64,000 nt of DNA, taken from the NCBI GenBank assembly GCA_032622095.1, contig CP136066.1, positions 103,995,319-104,059,318 of the forward strand, read 5' to 3'. Of the stretch, positions 45,994 to 59,000 are shown piece after piece (the stretch's first letter is position 1; each line of letters starts with the position of its first letter). The position numbers and the translations under genes were made by a program. Under the pieces are notes generated by a model. It had not been told where the DNA came from, did not search any database, and saw nothing but the letters and a program-made list of their open reading frames with translations. Source of the DNA: Siphonodentalium dalli. Lineage: Eukaryota > Mollusca > Scaphopoda > Gadilida > Siphonodentaliidae.

Positions 45994-47812
45994 TGACCCG
46001 ATTCGTCATCTCAGGTTTAAACCTGGTCTACGTAAACCTCTAGGTTTAAACCGCCGTGAGTCAGCAAAATCCGTGGTTTAAACCCGCGACCACATGTGTA
46101 AGTGACGCATTCGTCATCTCTGGTTTAAACCTGGTCCAGCCAGACCAGTGGTTTAGCAGTAGTGTCTCTGTATCGTCGAGAAAAATAATCGTACTTTCCT
46201 AATGCGGACCGCCTCGTTTTATTGATTGCAAAAATCAATAATTACGACAGCGACCATATTTTGATTGGAAATTTATAAGCGAGAAGCACTCACTCCTATA
46301 AAGCGTGTGGGGATAAGTTTTTGTCAATTTCGATGTTTTATTTGCCTTTTATAAGCTTAAACCGGCAACTAAACCATCTAATTCGGTGGTCCAGCTAAAC
46401 CAGCTTTCTCGAGGCTAAACTTGAGATGACGAATCCGTCTTTTCTTCATCGCGGTTTAGAATTGTCAGACAATCAATCAAAGGGTGGAGCTGTAAATTAT
46501 CTCGAGTGAGGGCGTGTCCAAGTGGCGGTTGCCGACTGGTGTTATCATGTCACAGTTGATTCATTCGCATGCGAGCTTTACTCAGATATTGACACGTTCC
46601 TTCAGTATGATTTTACAACTATCTTGTGTGTTTGTTTTTTTTTTGGCTTGTGGCAATCACAAATACTGGTGTTTTCTACGAATTCATTTGAAGGTTCAAC
46701 GTTTTAATTTTGAAACCAAAACGATGCTACTGCATGATCAGATATGCTATACACATAGTTTGCAATCCTAAACTTATATTGCTATATGAGTCAAATTTGA
46801 TAACTTATTTTTATGTAGATCATGCCACGAAGCTCTACTCTGGCTCCGCTCATAATTTTCCATAATATTCCACCAGTTCAAAACCTGGGAACTTTTGGAT
46901 TTTCCGCATGATGGAAATTGTTTTACATTGACAAAAAGCAGCGCATGTAATATATTTCTTTATTAAATGCTGTGCCTCTATATAGTTGCCCACTTTAAAC
47001 AGTTCAGATGCCGCTTCTGGTGTGTACTCATAAGCAAATTGCTTTTACTTGACTGACCTCTTGGTCCAGGATTGACACGATTATGGAGCCTTTATTCGTG
47101 CAGCGTCAGAGGGTCCTGCGGCCCCTTCGTGCGACAGGAGCCTGCGTCACATTTTCGCACATTTTGATCATTTGAACATTTTAATTAAAATTTTTTTTAA
47201 TTATATTGAAAACAAATATTAATATAAATTTAAATATTGTTTCTTGTTAGATACAACTCCTTGCTCAATTTAACAACACAATTTTTTCATTTTATTTCAA
47301 ATTAAATTATTCTTATTTTTAAATCATTTTTAGAACAGTTGCAAACAGACTAACGGACAAACATATATACAGCTCCTATATCCTTTAATATATACAGATA
47401 TACATGTAGATACACCATATTTTGTCTTTGCGGGTAAAGCATCTTGTAGAAAATCAATCACAAACAAGGTGATAAACAGCGCGTGAAGCTCATGCCCTTT
47501 GTCAAATTGATTTAAACCCACAAAGAGATCGGATTAATGGTACATGAGCGATACTCATTTCTCAATGAATAAATCGTGCACGCGTTCGCGATGATTTATG
47601 ACATGTCAATGACCATTACATCGGCTTGTCTTTTGGTCCGATAGGTAAGAGAGTAGTTTGACTGTATGCTCATATCACCAAATCGAGTTGTCAATTAGTT
47701 GGTAACTGAATGACAAAAACGCCCCCTTAGACCCGGTTTGGCTGGACCGCCAATGTAGGTTTAAACCAGGTTTAAACTCGGAGGTTTAAACCGGAGATGA
47801 CGAATCCGGCCA
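45994..47812. mobile_element. DNA transposon related to the 37.8-kb element
   Basis: The left end is TGACCCGATTCGTCATCTC, and the right end reverse complemented is TGGCCGGATTCGTCATCTC. It is flanked by CTT on both sides (45991-45993, 47813-47815), a weak 3-bp match. Subterminal GGTTTAAACC palindromes are abundant at both ends. The 1.8-kb body has no recognisable transposase; part of it (47150-47340) is very AT-rich. The termini and AAAC-rich subterminal repeats resemble the 37788-40357 element (GG.CCGA.TCG.CATCTC). Confidence 0.65.
46104..46440. mobile_element. Short nested relative inside the 46-kb transposon
   Basis: The left end is TGACGCATTCGTCATCTCTGG-like (first 18 bases TGACGCATTCGTCATCTC), and the right end reverse complemented is AGACGGATTCGTCATCTC. 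It has the same subterminal GGTTTAAACC motifs and is about 337 bp long. It may be a nested insertion of a related short element, or a duplicated terminus of the outer one. No clear target duplication. Confidence 0.5.
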
Positions 47813-47815
47813 CTT

Positions 47816-49009
47816 AGTCCACAGCGCACTAGGCTTCACGTGTTTGTCACTTTTGTGTGTAGTCTGTAGATGGCCAGAATTGTATTCTGACCCGAGTCAC
47901 AGTGATTGAGGCTGAGCCTGAAGTCGGTGATAACTAAATCACTAAATGAATAAAACAGTGAGTCAGCTATTAAATGTCCATTTTCTGATTTCATTGACCT
48001 GACATGCCGTGACAGCTATTCAATTTGGTGAAGTAGAAGGCACACTTTGCCACTTGCAACACCAGTCCAGGTGAAAAAAGACTTAACATTTAACAGAACA
48101 AGTCAAATCACCGTGAGTGGGGACCACAGGCCAGTGACCTTCATTTTCATATTTTTTCAGTCACAGATTCATTTTCATATTTTTTCAGTCACAAACTCAT
48201 CATTATTGACATTAATCAGTTTCTTTTCCGACTGACTGAGTTTCATTTTCACTGTTCAACTTCAGAAGTCTGGAGTGGAGGCTTCACATACAATGTATGC
48301 CCAATCGAGTGGCTTATACCCATAAAATTCAGTACGAGAACGGTTGTGAACCACAACTGAAGTTCGAACGGCAAGCGCCAATAACTAACTCCACTGGTCT
48401 GGAAAATTACGTCATCATTTGCAACGTTGACCTAACTGAAACGGTACGGAATCTGACGAGGTTGCCGAATGCTATGAATCTAGATCAACTAAATCCACAC
48501 TAATCATTTAATTTTGAATAAGTTTGATTTCGTTTCTCAAATTTAATAATGTTGTCGTGAGGAGGCTGATCGAAGAAGAAAAATAACTCCGTTTTGTTAA
48601 TTTGTCAATTCATTTTACAGCCTGGTTCGAGGTTATTCCTCAATGGCGGCCGCCACTGGGGCCCATAGGTCCGAATCGCCCAGATGTAAAAACATTTTTT
48701 TTTCAGGTTGATGAAGTATAGAAATTAGTGACATCACAACTATACTTGCGTCGCTTACGAACCGTAAAACAACCTTTGGGTTGTGATTAATTTATATCTG
48801 TAGGCCACACAAATATCATATACCGAAAACCATTAACGACAACAGTGCGCAGGGTGACACGACATATCCTCGTACAAATAGGATCATATTGGTCCTAAAT
48901 ATTCAGATAGGTTCTTATGGGCGTATTTGTGTTTTTAAATAAGTTCAATATAAGGTTATTTGCACGAGAACAGACTGGGTAACAATATGTCTGGGGCACC
49001 ATCGCTGGA
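47816..49009. other. Intron 2 stretch, nothing certain
   Basis: A lone 'ggtccgaatcgcccagatgt' at 48669 resembles the terminus of the 37.8-kb transposon, but no matching second end was found. A tandem pair 'ttcatattttttcagtcaca' occurs near 48145-48195. No gene. Confidence 0.35.
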
Positions 49010-49072
49010 AAGAAAGAGAGAGAGACAGAGAGAGTGTGAGTGAGCGAGAGAGAGAAAGAGAGAGAGAGAGAA
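49010..49072. repeat. (GA)n-type microsatellite
   Basis: Interrupted GA dinucleotide run, 'gagagagacagagagagtgt' and onward. The antisense Ser/Leu-rich ORF is an artefact. Confidence 0.9.
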
Positions 49073-50398
49073 TGTGTTTCACCGTGGCCCGCGCTATAAA
49101 ACCCATAAAACGGAATAAAGCATATATAAGTCCAGTATCGGCTTATTTCATGATCAAATAATCCAAAAATGAACCCACGTGACAAACAATGCCATGATGT
49201 AACATTACCCATTGACCGAATTCGCATGAACATGCATGCAGGTATCTTTTGCTGTGTACATAATGTCGATTCAAGGAAATAGTAGGATATCTATGGATTA
49301 TCAGATGCCTGCATGTGATATTTAGTCTTATGATAACAATTAATTCCATGTTAGTGGTATATTATTTCGTTTCGTGCAGTAGTCTACATTACCGTATAGT
49401 ACCAGGACTAGTGGTGTGCATTCATTACAAAATAAAGCTTTGATGTTCACGTAGATCGTGTCGTGGCTGTCGTCACAAGAAGGCATCTCGCACCGGCGCG
49501 GAGATATATAAGGCTTAATCAATTTTTCTGATTGTAGGGCCGTATGTATAGTACAACTGTCGATCATGTTATTTTACTTTATGTAAGATACCAATATGTT
49601 TGGAGCATAATCCGTTTGTCGTGAGAATTAAAACTTCCTAGATATGTTGTTCAATTGACAAGTTTCGTGTGTTATCAAAGCTTTCTGCGCGTGACGCGCG
49701 TACGAAGAGGGTCATATAATTTGATCCAGTATACCGTTATAAATTCATTATAGGCCTACTTTCCCTTATCAATCGAACACCAATTATGCTTTGATGACGT
49801 ATAGAAGAATTGTGGTTGCTGATTCAATGCTGATGGACATGAGAGGTTGCCCATCGACCGTATTTGGGTTGGCCTCTTGACTTCCGATTATGACATCAAT
49901 GCTTTAAGCTCACTGATCTATACTGTGCAATAAAAGTGGTCCGATCGCTTCAAAATATAGTAGCTTCGTATTAGATAATAATTGGTAACGTTACAAAATA
50001 AGATATAGTCTATATACGATCCAAAGCGTCCGGCTTTTGTTCGTTATAAATGTATGCGTTGGACTGTTTTCTTTTCTGGGGAAATAAGCACGACAGATAA
50101 CGTTAGGACAGAATGGGTGCTATTTATTGGAAGGAGATGTTTAGATAATAAGTTCAATAAACGACCCACTGTTTGTCAAAATCTCTTCGGAGCTTGTGTC
50201 TGTATAATGTTTTTACCCCGACTTTTATCTTATTTTATCTTATCTTTACCAATCTGAACATTTCCTAAGAGAACTGTACTCATCAATGCTTACTTAGTAT
50301 AGAAAGGGTGATAGTCGACCATGTGTCAATCAAATCACACAAAATACACGTATAATGCTTCGGTCAATCGTTTTCAATTGTTCGCTCTTCTTTTGCAG
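49073..50398. other. Intron 2, distal part
   Basis: No gene or repeat is supported. It ends in the pyrimidine-rich acceptor tract 'ttgttcgctcttcttttgcag' region just before exon 3. Confidence 0.4.
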
Positions 50399-50542
50399 AA
50401 AATTGAAGAACCTTTCCTGGTTGCGGTGAAGGAGACGCTGGCTGAGCGATATACCGCCAATGTGGAGATGATCTACCAACTTACCATCCGATTTATTCTG
50501 GAGAAACTCAGCAAAGGCTTTGACGACAACTATCCAAAATAA
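50399..50542 (+). CDS. Globin X/neuroglobin-like protein, exon 3
   Basis: Encodes residues 142-188 and the stop (50540-50542). 'KIEEPFLVAVKETLAERY' continues helix G from the exon 2 end 'GAVFW'. 'NVEMIYQLTIRFILEKLSKG' forms helix H with the usual 'IY' start and ends a few residues after, as in most globins. The phase-0 acceptor matches the exon 2 donor. The C-terminus is short, so only the N-terminus extends the fold. Confidence 0.87.
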   Translation, partial: KIEEPFLVAVKETLAERYTANVEMIYQLTIRFILEKLSKGFDDNYPK

Positions 50543-50730
50543 AGCGTACATCATACCAGGAGTGACGTCTGACATTATACATGTGCATGGGGGTGTCATT
50601 CACCCATTTTCTGTACACGGGATTCATGCCAACTCAGGCCCTGCGCGGGATTCACACCCTGTTTATAATACTATATATGTTATCTGGTATTCAGGATTGA
50701 TAACACCTTCTTAAAGGTATTCGGGATTCA

Positions 50731-50736
50731 AATAAA
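50731..50736 (+). promoter_or_regulatory. Candidate poly(A) signal of the globin gene
   Basis: AATAAA 189 bp after the stop codon, the first canonical hexamer on this strand downstream of exon 3. It gives a 3' untranslated region of about 0.2 kb. Functional use is inferred. Confidence 0.5.
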
Positions 50737-50819
50737 AGCCTGGTATGCGAATTTGTTGGTAACATTTTTATGTGGTATTTGATAGCTAGAACGGGCCTCA
50801 TTAACCTATATTTAAAATC

Positions 50820-50980
50820 CCTTTCGGGTCTTAAGCGCGCTATTTTGCCGCCCAATCAATATTGCAATAATATTGCAAGTGGGAACGTTTATAAGCGCGC
50901 CGCTTGCGATATTATTCCAATATTTTGCGCTTAATATCGCAATATTTCGCGCTTAATATTGCGCTCAAAATTGTAACAAT
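50820..50980. repeat. Palindrome-rich AATATT/GCGC segment
   Basis: 'caatattgcaataatattgc' plus 'aagtgg' (from about 50858) pairs with 'ccgcttgcgatattattcca' (from about 50900), and 'taagcgcgc' and 'gcgcttaatat' recur. It may be an old MITE remnant. Confidence 0.45.
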
Positions 50981-53900
50981 TTAATTGCGTATTTTCTTAA
51001 CTTATTCAGAATTCACCCGCTCTGTTTACTTGCATTCAGTATTTTACCCACCTGTGTTAATTGGTATTCTAGATTCAGGGGGAGGGGATGACATCATGGG
51101 AGATGCGACATAAATCATTGCGTGCAATTACTTTTAGAGCACGATGAAGCGCTGTGACTCAGTATTTTGGTTATGTAATGGATATTTCCACACGTATTCA
51201 TTATTGGGAGGAGCTTATGGTTGCTATGACACAAGGCGTACAGAACGATTATAATTATGTTTTACCGCCGATATGCAATAATACACCGATGTCATATCTC
51301 GAAGCTGTGTTATAACCACTGAAGAATTTCTAACATCATTTCACAAATCGACATTTCAGTGAACAATTATTTGATAAGAAAAAAGGCAATTTAACACTGA
51401 AAATTATTCGTGGATATAACAAATTAGGATGAACAAAGAGATATCCATGCAGGCAGCATTCTTAATCGCTGATTGATAGAAAACATATGTTAATAATTAT
51501 TGATTGACAGCTGTGGAAACGTCCATTTGTATCAAAATCGTTAGCTGGCGGCGCATAACAAGAACATTTGTACATTATAATGTGAATCATGTCAAATCAT
51601 ATCCATATTTCTCACATTTGCTGACTTGATCGACACGGCTTGCCACCGGTGCTGGTCGGAGAGGGTGCTAACATATCGAACCCCTCCCTTAAATCGATCC
51701 CCCGACTTGAACCCTTAAAGCTAGAACATTGTTATAAGTCATGTACATGTATGAGTTTCATAAACATGGACTTTATATATCTCAGAACAACTTTATTTAA
51801 ATGTATCAATTACTTTCAACGTGTGGCGTGTGAGTGAGACATTCGCTATTTATTTATAGCTGAATCAAGATAACACAACATGTAATGTGTAGTCTTTATT
51901 CTTATATGCCACATATAAGATTCGATCAGCTGTTTCCGCTCTGATTTTAGTTTACCCGCTCTTATCGTGTCATAGTAAGTCCATATATAGGTATACCATC
52001 TACTCGTGTGTCGATCTATTCCTTTCTCGAAATATGTCAAAAGGCCTTTTTGATATGGAGCTTGAGGAATAAGTTACTATTAGCATTTATGTGATAACTT
52101 TATTGATGACAAGAATTTAGGTGGGTCACTTGTGTTTATTGTATATTTAAGTCCCAAATGGAAACAAGTCTGCAAGGTGGAGTATCAAACTCAAAATTGC
52201 GTGTACATATACGCTGTCATGTTGGTTAATGTTGTGTATGTAATGGTAATACATCAAAGTTTACCAGAGTATATTGTGGGGCACACCATGCATTTACTTG
52301 AAATTTACAAGGGTATGGCCTTTTTACATGTGCTTACATGGCATTTACAAGAGTAATTTTACACGGGCACGAGGGATCAATCTATTTCACAATAGCACAT
52401 TACGCAGCTGATGTGTTTTTGTGTCTCTTTTGGTGAGAATAAAATCATACTTTCTTCGTTAATCAGTGAAAAACAATTGTACCCGGTGTCGAACTCAAAA
52501 GTTAACAGAATAGGGCAAGAATATTCTTATAAATAAATCCAGAAGAGTTTAATACCTTATGTAATCACATTTGCCATTCAAATGACCTCCAATCTGTTGT
52601 CTCAAATGTTATGGCTTCTACAAGCGTAGCCCGGTATACAACCGTGGTAAATTACCTTAATATTGAAGTAAATAACCCTGGAAGAATAACTCTAGTTGTA
52701 CCACAACATACATACATACATGTATTTACATCACTAGAGTTAAAATACATGGGTGGGTCTACATGTTTGCGTATACTATGATGACGATTCACCAGAATTT
52801 CTTTTACCAGAGTAACAACCTGGTAAAATTACATCATTTTACCTGTTCCAGTCACGACGGTAAATACCACGCTCTATTCCCAATGGGTTACCAGAGTGTT
52901 GTTTTTTAAATAAGGGAATAGTCTTTTTGTATTAAATGGTCTATGCTTATTCCCGTCGTACTGTATTTGGCATGTTCTTTTTGGGGCGGTCGTGATTCAT
53001 CTATGTGCTACAAATTTCAATTATTTTTAACCTCTTTTACATGGACAGCCGTCAATTGGCTTACTTATTTGGCTTGACATTTGGTTGGGTCCACTTTCAC
53101 TAAATACGAAGAAATCTATTGTCCGGTTTCCATTCGATTAAGAACATGTGTGACATATGTGATTACTGGAAAACAACTGTCATATGGTTACTGGCTTATG
53201 GCAAAATTGTTTCGGTAGCTCTTTGGTAACGAAATACTTTGACAAGAAATATTAGGTGTATGTAAAAATCCACATACATGTCTACATAATAATGATGGTT
53301 ATAGTAATTTCGTATCCTTCAAATTCGTACCCTATCAACTTGATAGTTATTTTGGTCACATGTAACCACTGACCGTGAGTCATTTCTTACCATTGTGGGT
53401 CATTCGCACCCTCCTCTGGTGAATAACCATACACGTGAACACACGCCTTAAGCGCATAAGCACCTCATCTGGAGTGGAAACGACCGGCCGGGACCAGATG
53501 ACATTAAACATCGTCTTCTGTCTCACTAACCGAGTTATGGTTATAATCTCCAATAAATGAAACCTTAATCTATGGAGATCGCTGACTTTTACTGTCATCT
53601 TGTCCTTGGATACACACAAATCCGACTTCAGTTCAGTTTAATTGCAGTATTGTTCCGCGATGTATCGCAAGCTGTGCATGCATTCATTACCAGGATATCT
53701 GTCATAAAATGAAAATCGCGTGGAATATTCGATCTCAGCAAAATGTCATGCTATAAATATGATCGAAGGTTTCAAGAATGATTAAATTATAATTTGTGAT
53801 CACGTCTATACGCCAGGCTGTTCCGGATTCTTCGTTTCGTGGCCACCACCAGTCTGAAAAGAGATTTATGTATTAGCATTTTGAGCGTACTAATCCTTAT

Positions 53901-54185
53901 TTCTTATGGACAGATTCATACATAATGTATTGCACTGATCAAATGACCATTGTCTGACCGCATTAATGCGTCTCATATTAATCCACATTTTACGAATACT
54001 TTCATGTTCGCTATCGGATTGAACGGACATATAACAAGTGCAACGCCAATCGTGACATATGCCCCCGACGCTAAGTTTAGAGACCGGGCAATACTAAATA
54101 ATTGTATGGATGGCGATTTTTTTCTAAACCCTAGTAGTGGGTATCATTTCCCCTTAAATTGAGCTATCAATACACCAGAGCACAA
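50981..54185. other. Downstream flank, nothing recognised
   Basis: Several short ORFs on both strands without domains. No clear repeats beyond short AT-rich runs. Confidence 0.35.
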
Positions 54186-54189
54186 CCAA

Positions 54190-55345
54190 ATCCAATGCTC
54201 CATGCCCATGTTACAAGCTGAAATGTTCATGCGGATACAAAATTAAGAAATTCCCAAGGCAAACAAGGGCCGTATATTTGGTAAAAATGAATAGACGAAA
54301 CCTGTAGTAAGACGGTGTCCTTACAATCAGCTCTGCTATCACCGTGCCAAAGGACAACGAAATCCGATAATTAACACCTGAGTTAGAAGGTGATATGTTT
54401 AGACGGTCACAAAATTCACAAATTTCCAAGTCAAACAAGGGCCGTAACTCTGGTAAAAATTAATGGACGAAACCCGTTTTATGTGGATATCCTTCCCCCA
54501 GCCTGTGCTATCACCATGACAAAGAACAACGAAATCCGATAATTAACACCCGACTTACAAGTTGATATGTTCGGACGGACAGATGGACGGACGAAAATGT
54601 CTGAGACAAACATGGGCCACATTGGTACAAATGAATGGGCCACCTTGGTAACAAGAGCACGCCGTCGGGGCGTGGCATAATACGCCCGTTTCTGGAGTAG
54701 AGTGGGGCATGTAGACAGAACTCATATTTGAACTTGATCTGTATACCAAATTTGGTTCAGTTCACTCGATTCAATCTAAAGTTATCATCTGGAAACCGCA
54801 TATCAGGTATAATCTAAGTCGAAAAAGGGCACAACTCAGTCAAAATCATGCGGACGAAACCCATATTCGAACCTGGTCTGTATTTTGGGGTGGTAAACTA
54901 ATATACCAAATTTGGTTCAGTTCACTTGATTCAATATAAAGTTATCATCCGGAAACCGCAAATCAGGTAAAATCTAAGTCGAAAAAGGCACATAACTCAC
55001 TCAAAATCATGCGGACGAAACCCATATTCGTACCTGGTCTGTATTTTGGGGTGGTAAACTAATATACCAAATTTGGTTCAGTTCATCGATTCAATCTAAA
55101 GTTATCATCCGGAAACCAAAAGAGGACGGACGGACGATGGACGGACGACGGACGGACGGACAACCCATTTACATAATACGACCGTTTTTTCAAACGGGCG
55201 TATAAAAATGAATGGACGAAACCCGTAGTATATGGGTATCCTATTCCCCGACCTGTGCTATCACCATGTCAAAGGACAACGGAATCCGATAATTAACACC
55301 CGGGTTATAATGTGATATGTTCGGATGGACAGACGGACGGGTGGC
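54190..55345. repeat. Dispersed repeat region with tandem partial copies
   Basis: 'aaggacaacgaaatccgata' and then 'attaacacc' recurs near 54350, 54530 and 55271. 'accaaatttggttcagttca' recurs near 54746, 54906 and 55066. Several 'gacggacggac' runs are present. This is the mollusc-like dispersed repeat style, non-coding. Confidence 0.75.
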
Positions 55346-55537
55346 TAGAGAGAATGTTCCTTAAATATTCCCTGACCGATTTGACACCATAAACTCACAA
55401 ATTAATAGAAAATAATTACATCGGACCAATGGGTTCATTAAAGGGCGGTTTTGGTTGCCATATATATCGACTTCCAAAACACGTTTGAACCCGCTTCGAT
55501 TTTTTGTCAGCTTAAACAAAATCCAACTATCGCCTCT

Positions 55538-55903
55538 TAAAGTGATGTGAAACAATCCGGTAGGGTGATCAAATAGAAATGGAGAATAATCGTGTTCAAA
55601 GTAGTTGTTTTACAAATATTATATGTAACCTGACAACACACACCGTCGTTCTGATATATAAATTAAATGCAGTGATTGTCGATGGCGAAATCGTTTTCGT
55701 TAGTTTATCGCCGATAGATGCGTCCAGAATCGAGAAGTAAATATTTACAACGTAGTTCGGACGATGTTTCCTATGGAGTGTTAGAGTCGACTTGCTTGAG
55801 ATTTTCGGCGATGTTAGTAGAATGCTACAATCCTCCAGTCGACATAGCCCCTGAATACTAACTTATCAGTTTCACGCACCCGAACAACTGAGTACAAAAT
55901 ATG
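55538..55903. repeat. Unoccupied paralogue of the Polinton target repeat
   Basis: Matches 25224-25362 followed directly by 30339-30567, at about the same total length (366 against 368 bp). At the point where the Polinton is inserted, this copy reads 'aaatgcagtgattgtcgatg' with no insertion and a single target-like hexamer. This confirms the element boundaries. Confidence 0.85.
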
Positions 55904-56019
55904 TCTTTGTAATGTTTCACACGGAATGGAACATGGGTTAGTGTTTTCCTCGCGCTGTTATCATTCTATAGTTTACGCTCTTTTTACCTCACCTGAGACA
56001 AAGTCTCCGGTGGAGCTAT
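55904..56019. other. Short non-coding linker
   Basis: Nothing recognised. Confidence 0.3.
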
Positions 56020-59000
56020 AGTCATCACTCCTCGTCCGTCGTCCGTCCGTCCGTCTGTCTGTCCGTATGTCCGTCTGTCTGTCCGTCTGTCCGTCTGTCC
56101 GTCCGTCAACTTTTTTAAAAACATCTTCTCCTCTTAAACCATCATACCGAATTGGTTCATATTTGGTGTGTATGTTCCCTTGTTGACTCTCATTCAGATT
56201 TGTTCAAATCAGGTCACTGGGTCAAATAGTTGCGAAACAAGGGCCATAACTCTATTCCTCCATAGTAATTCTTACAACAACTTCTTGTCCATAACCATTG
56301 GGCCAATTTAGCTAATATTTGGTATGGAGAGTCCTTGGGTGACTGGTGTTCAGATTTGTTCAAATGAGGTCACCCGGTCAATTAGTTGAGAAACCAGGGC
56401 CATAACTCATAGTGATTCTTACAATGACTTCTTCTTAAAAAATATTTGGCCGATTTAGCTTATATTTGGTACAGAGATACCTTGGGTGACTGGGGTTCAG
56501 ATTTGTTCAAATGGGGTCACTGGGTCAAATAGGGGCAGAGCCAGGGACATAACTTTAAAAACAAAAAATTTAATTTTTGCATTTTGACCTTTAATTTTTG
56601 TTTAGGACACATCACAGCCTCATATTTCTTACCTAGATTTTTCTTAGCATGTTCTTCATCTGTATGGATTTTGGTATTGTTTATTTAACCCCTTCCACTC
56701 TTGTTTTGATATAGAATTCATCCAAGACAGGATTACTCAAACATTTTTCATCTGATCAACACCAAATTTGGTATATGAATTTTTGACACTTATATACATA
56801 TCAAGTTAAAATATGGGTTTGATCAGATATATTTTAACAGAGTTATGGCCCTTTATAATTCACACCCCTTTGCTATGCACTATTATTTTTTAAGAGGACA
56901 CTCTAGCCTGTATTATTGAAAAAGCCAATTTATCATAGTGTGGTCACCCGATCCTCTTGCTGAATACTGCTTGCTTCAGACCAGTTTATCATCTGTCATT
57001 ACAAGACATGACATTAACTAAACAACTACCAGAGTCTACAAGGAATAGTCCATTGTTCATTTCTCCAAGCCTGGACATAGTGTGTCTGACATTTGCAGAA
57101 TGAAGTCCCCAGATGGTGAATTTAGTGTTGCTACCCCATACAACAGGCTAGCATCACCAAATACACCTCAATTACCTTATTCTGCTTAGGCCTCATCTTC
57201 TGGGACAATTTTTTAAAAAACTTTTTTTTAAATTTGACAAAAAAGTGACACCATTATATATAACATCTGCATAGTTATGAAACTTTACTCTTTAATGAAA
57301 TTATGGAAACATTCCACCCTCCCCACCCACCCCCTCCCATATGGCCCAGGCCCAACCCTGCCATCAACCAACATCCCTTCCAAGCCATATCACCTCTCAA
57401 TTTAATACCTCTTCTCACCACAGAGGCATATATATATGTAAAGGTACAGGTCATTAATTATATAAACTGGCCAGATGACATGTATTATTCTAATCTAAAC
57501 ATATCTGTAGCAATTTAATGACTGACATTCAATGATACTGTGAATGGCTTTGATTTCTTCAAGTCTGGAAATAGTGTGTCTGACATTTACATAGTGAGGT
57601 CCCCAGATGGTGAATTTAGTGTTGCTATTCCATACAGCATGCTAGCATCACCAAATACACTTGCCAGGGACCTAATTCTGCTTAGTCCTCATCTTCTTGG
57701 AAGTATCCTAAGTATCAAATTGACAGTTTGATTTAGTCACTTTTTCCACCTGTTCAGTTTCAATGTCCCCCTAATTTGCAGAAGATAAAATGCATAATTG
57801 AGGTGCTCAATGGGTGCGTATCACCAACTTCAACTGTAGGACTTCAATCTGTTCCTTGGTTTTATTGGCCATTGAGGCCTAATCAGATTGAGGATGAATT
57901 TGGTGATGCTAGCCTGCCTTACAGAATATTGTCATTAAATCCACATTTTTGGGACCTAATTCTGCAAATGTCAGACATACTAAATTCAGGTTTGGCCATT
58001 TCATATTATTGTTTTAATCACCACTTATCCAGATGAAATCATACGACTAATATTCAAAGAAAAATGGGGGGGGGGGGGGTATATATTGGATTAAATTTGT
58101 CTTCTATCTGGCATTTGCAGAATGAGGTCCCCAGAGGGTGAATTTAGTTATGCTACCCTGCACAGCAGTCTAGCATCACCAAATACACTAGCCAGGGTCC
58201 TCATTCTGCTTAGGCCTCATCTTCTGGGAAGTATATAGGCACTTAAATTGACATTTTTACTTACTTTAGCCCTTCTGTTTAGTTTCTATATCCCCTAATT
58301 TGTGAATATAAAATGCATAATTGAGGTGCCCAATGGGTGCACATCACCAACTTTAACTGGAGAACTTCAATCTAATGCTATGTCTCCCATAGCAGTTGAG
58401 GCATACACAGAATGAGGTCCCCAGAGGGTGAATTTGGTGATGCTAGCCCGCATTGCAGGATTGTGTCATTAAATTCACCCTTTGGGGACCTCATTCTGCA
58501 AATGTCAGACACTATGTTCACGCTTGTCTGTTCGAATATTATGTTCTTAACCACCAGTATCCAGTTGAACTCATTATACCCTGATTTTGCAAAGAAAACT
58601 TGGGGGGTATATTGGATTGAATTTGTCAGTCTCTATGTCAGCCTGTTCTCCCATCCATCCATCTGTCATTATGTCTCTATCCGTCCATCAATTGTTTTCT
58701 TCTCCAGATACATATTAAAGACCAAATGGGTTTATATATTTAGGTGTGGATGTTCCCCAGGTGACTCACATTCAGATTTGTTCAAATGAGTTCATCAGGT
58801 CAAATATGTGAGAAGTCAGGGCCATAACTCTTTCCTTCCATAGTAATTCTTAAAACAATTTCTTCTCAAGAACCATCTGGACTATTTAGATTATGTTTGG
58901 TATGGATGGTCCTTCGGTGACTGGGTTTAGATTTTTTCAGATTTGGGGTCATTTTAGGAAAATCAGTTCAGTTCAACTCTTAAAATCTAATGTCTGAAAT

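Larger units (their letters stand above)
17249..50542 (+). other. Globin gene locus, three coding exons and two giant introns
   Basis: Gene-level span from start codon to stop codon. Exons of 188, 235 and 144 nt join to 567 nt, giving 188 residues plus a stop. Splice signals are gtaagc (17437), ttctgcttgcag (to 32683), gtaaga (32919) and a pyrimidine-rich ttcttttgcag (to 50398). Intron phases are 2 and 0, matching the ancestral globin introns B12.2 and G7.0. Intron 1 is 15,247 bp and intron 2 is 17,480 bp. Both are packed with mobile elements, including the folded Polinton (intron 1) and the satellite-bearing transposon (intron 2). No other host exon was recognised inside the introns. Confidence 0.85.

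Noticed and set aside
48669-48700. Lone terminus like that of the 37.8-kb transposon
   Set aside because: Only about 11-15 bases match, and no second inverted end lies nearby.
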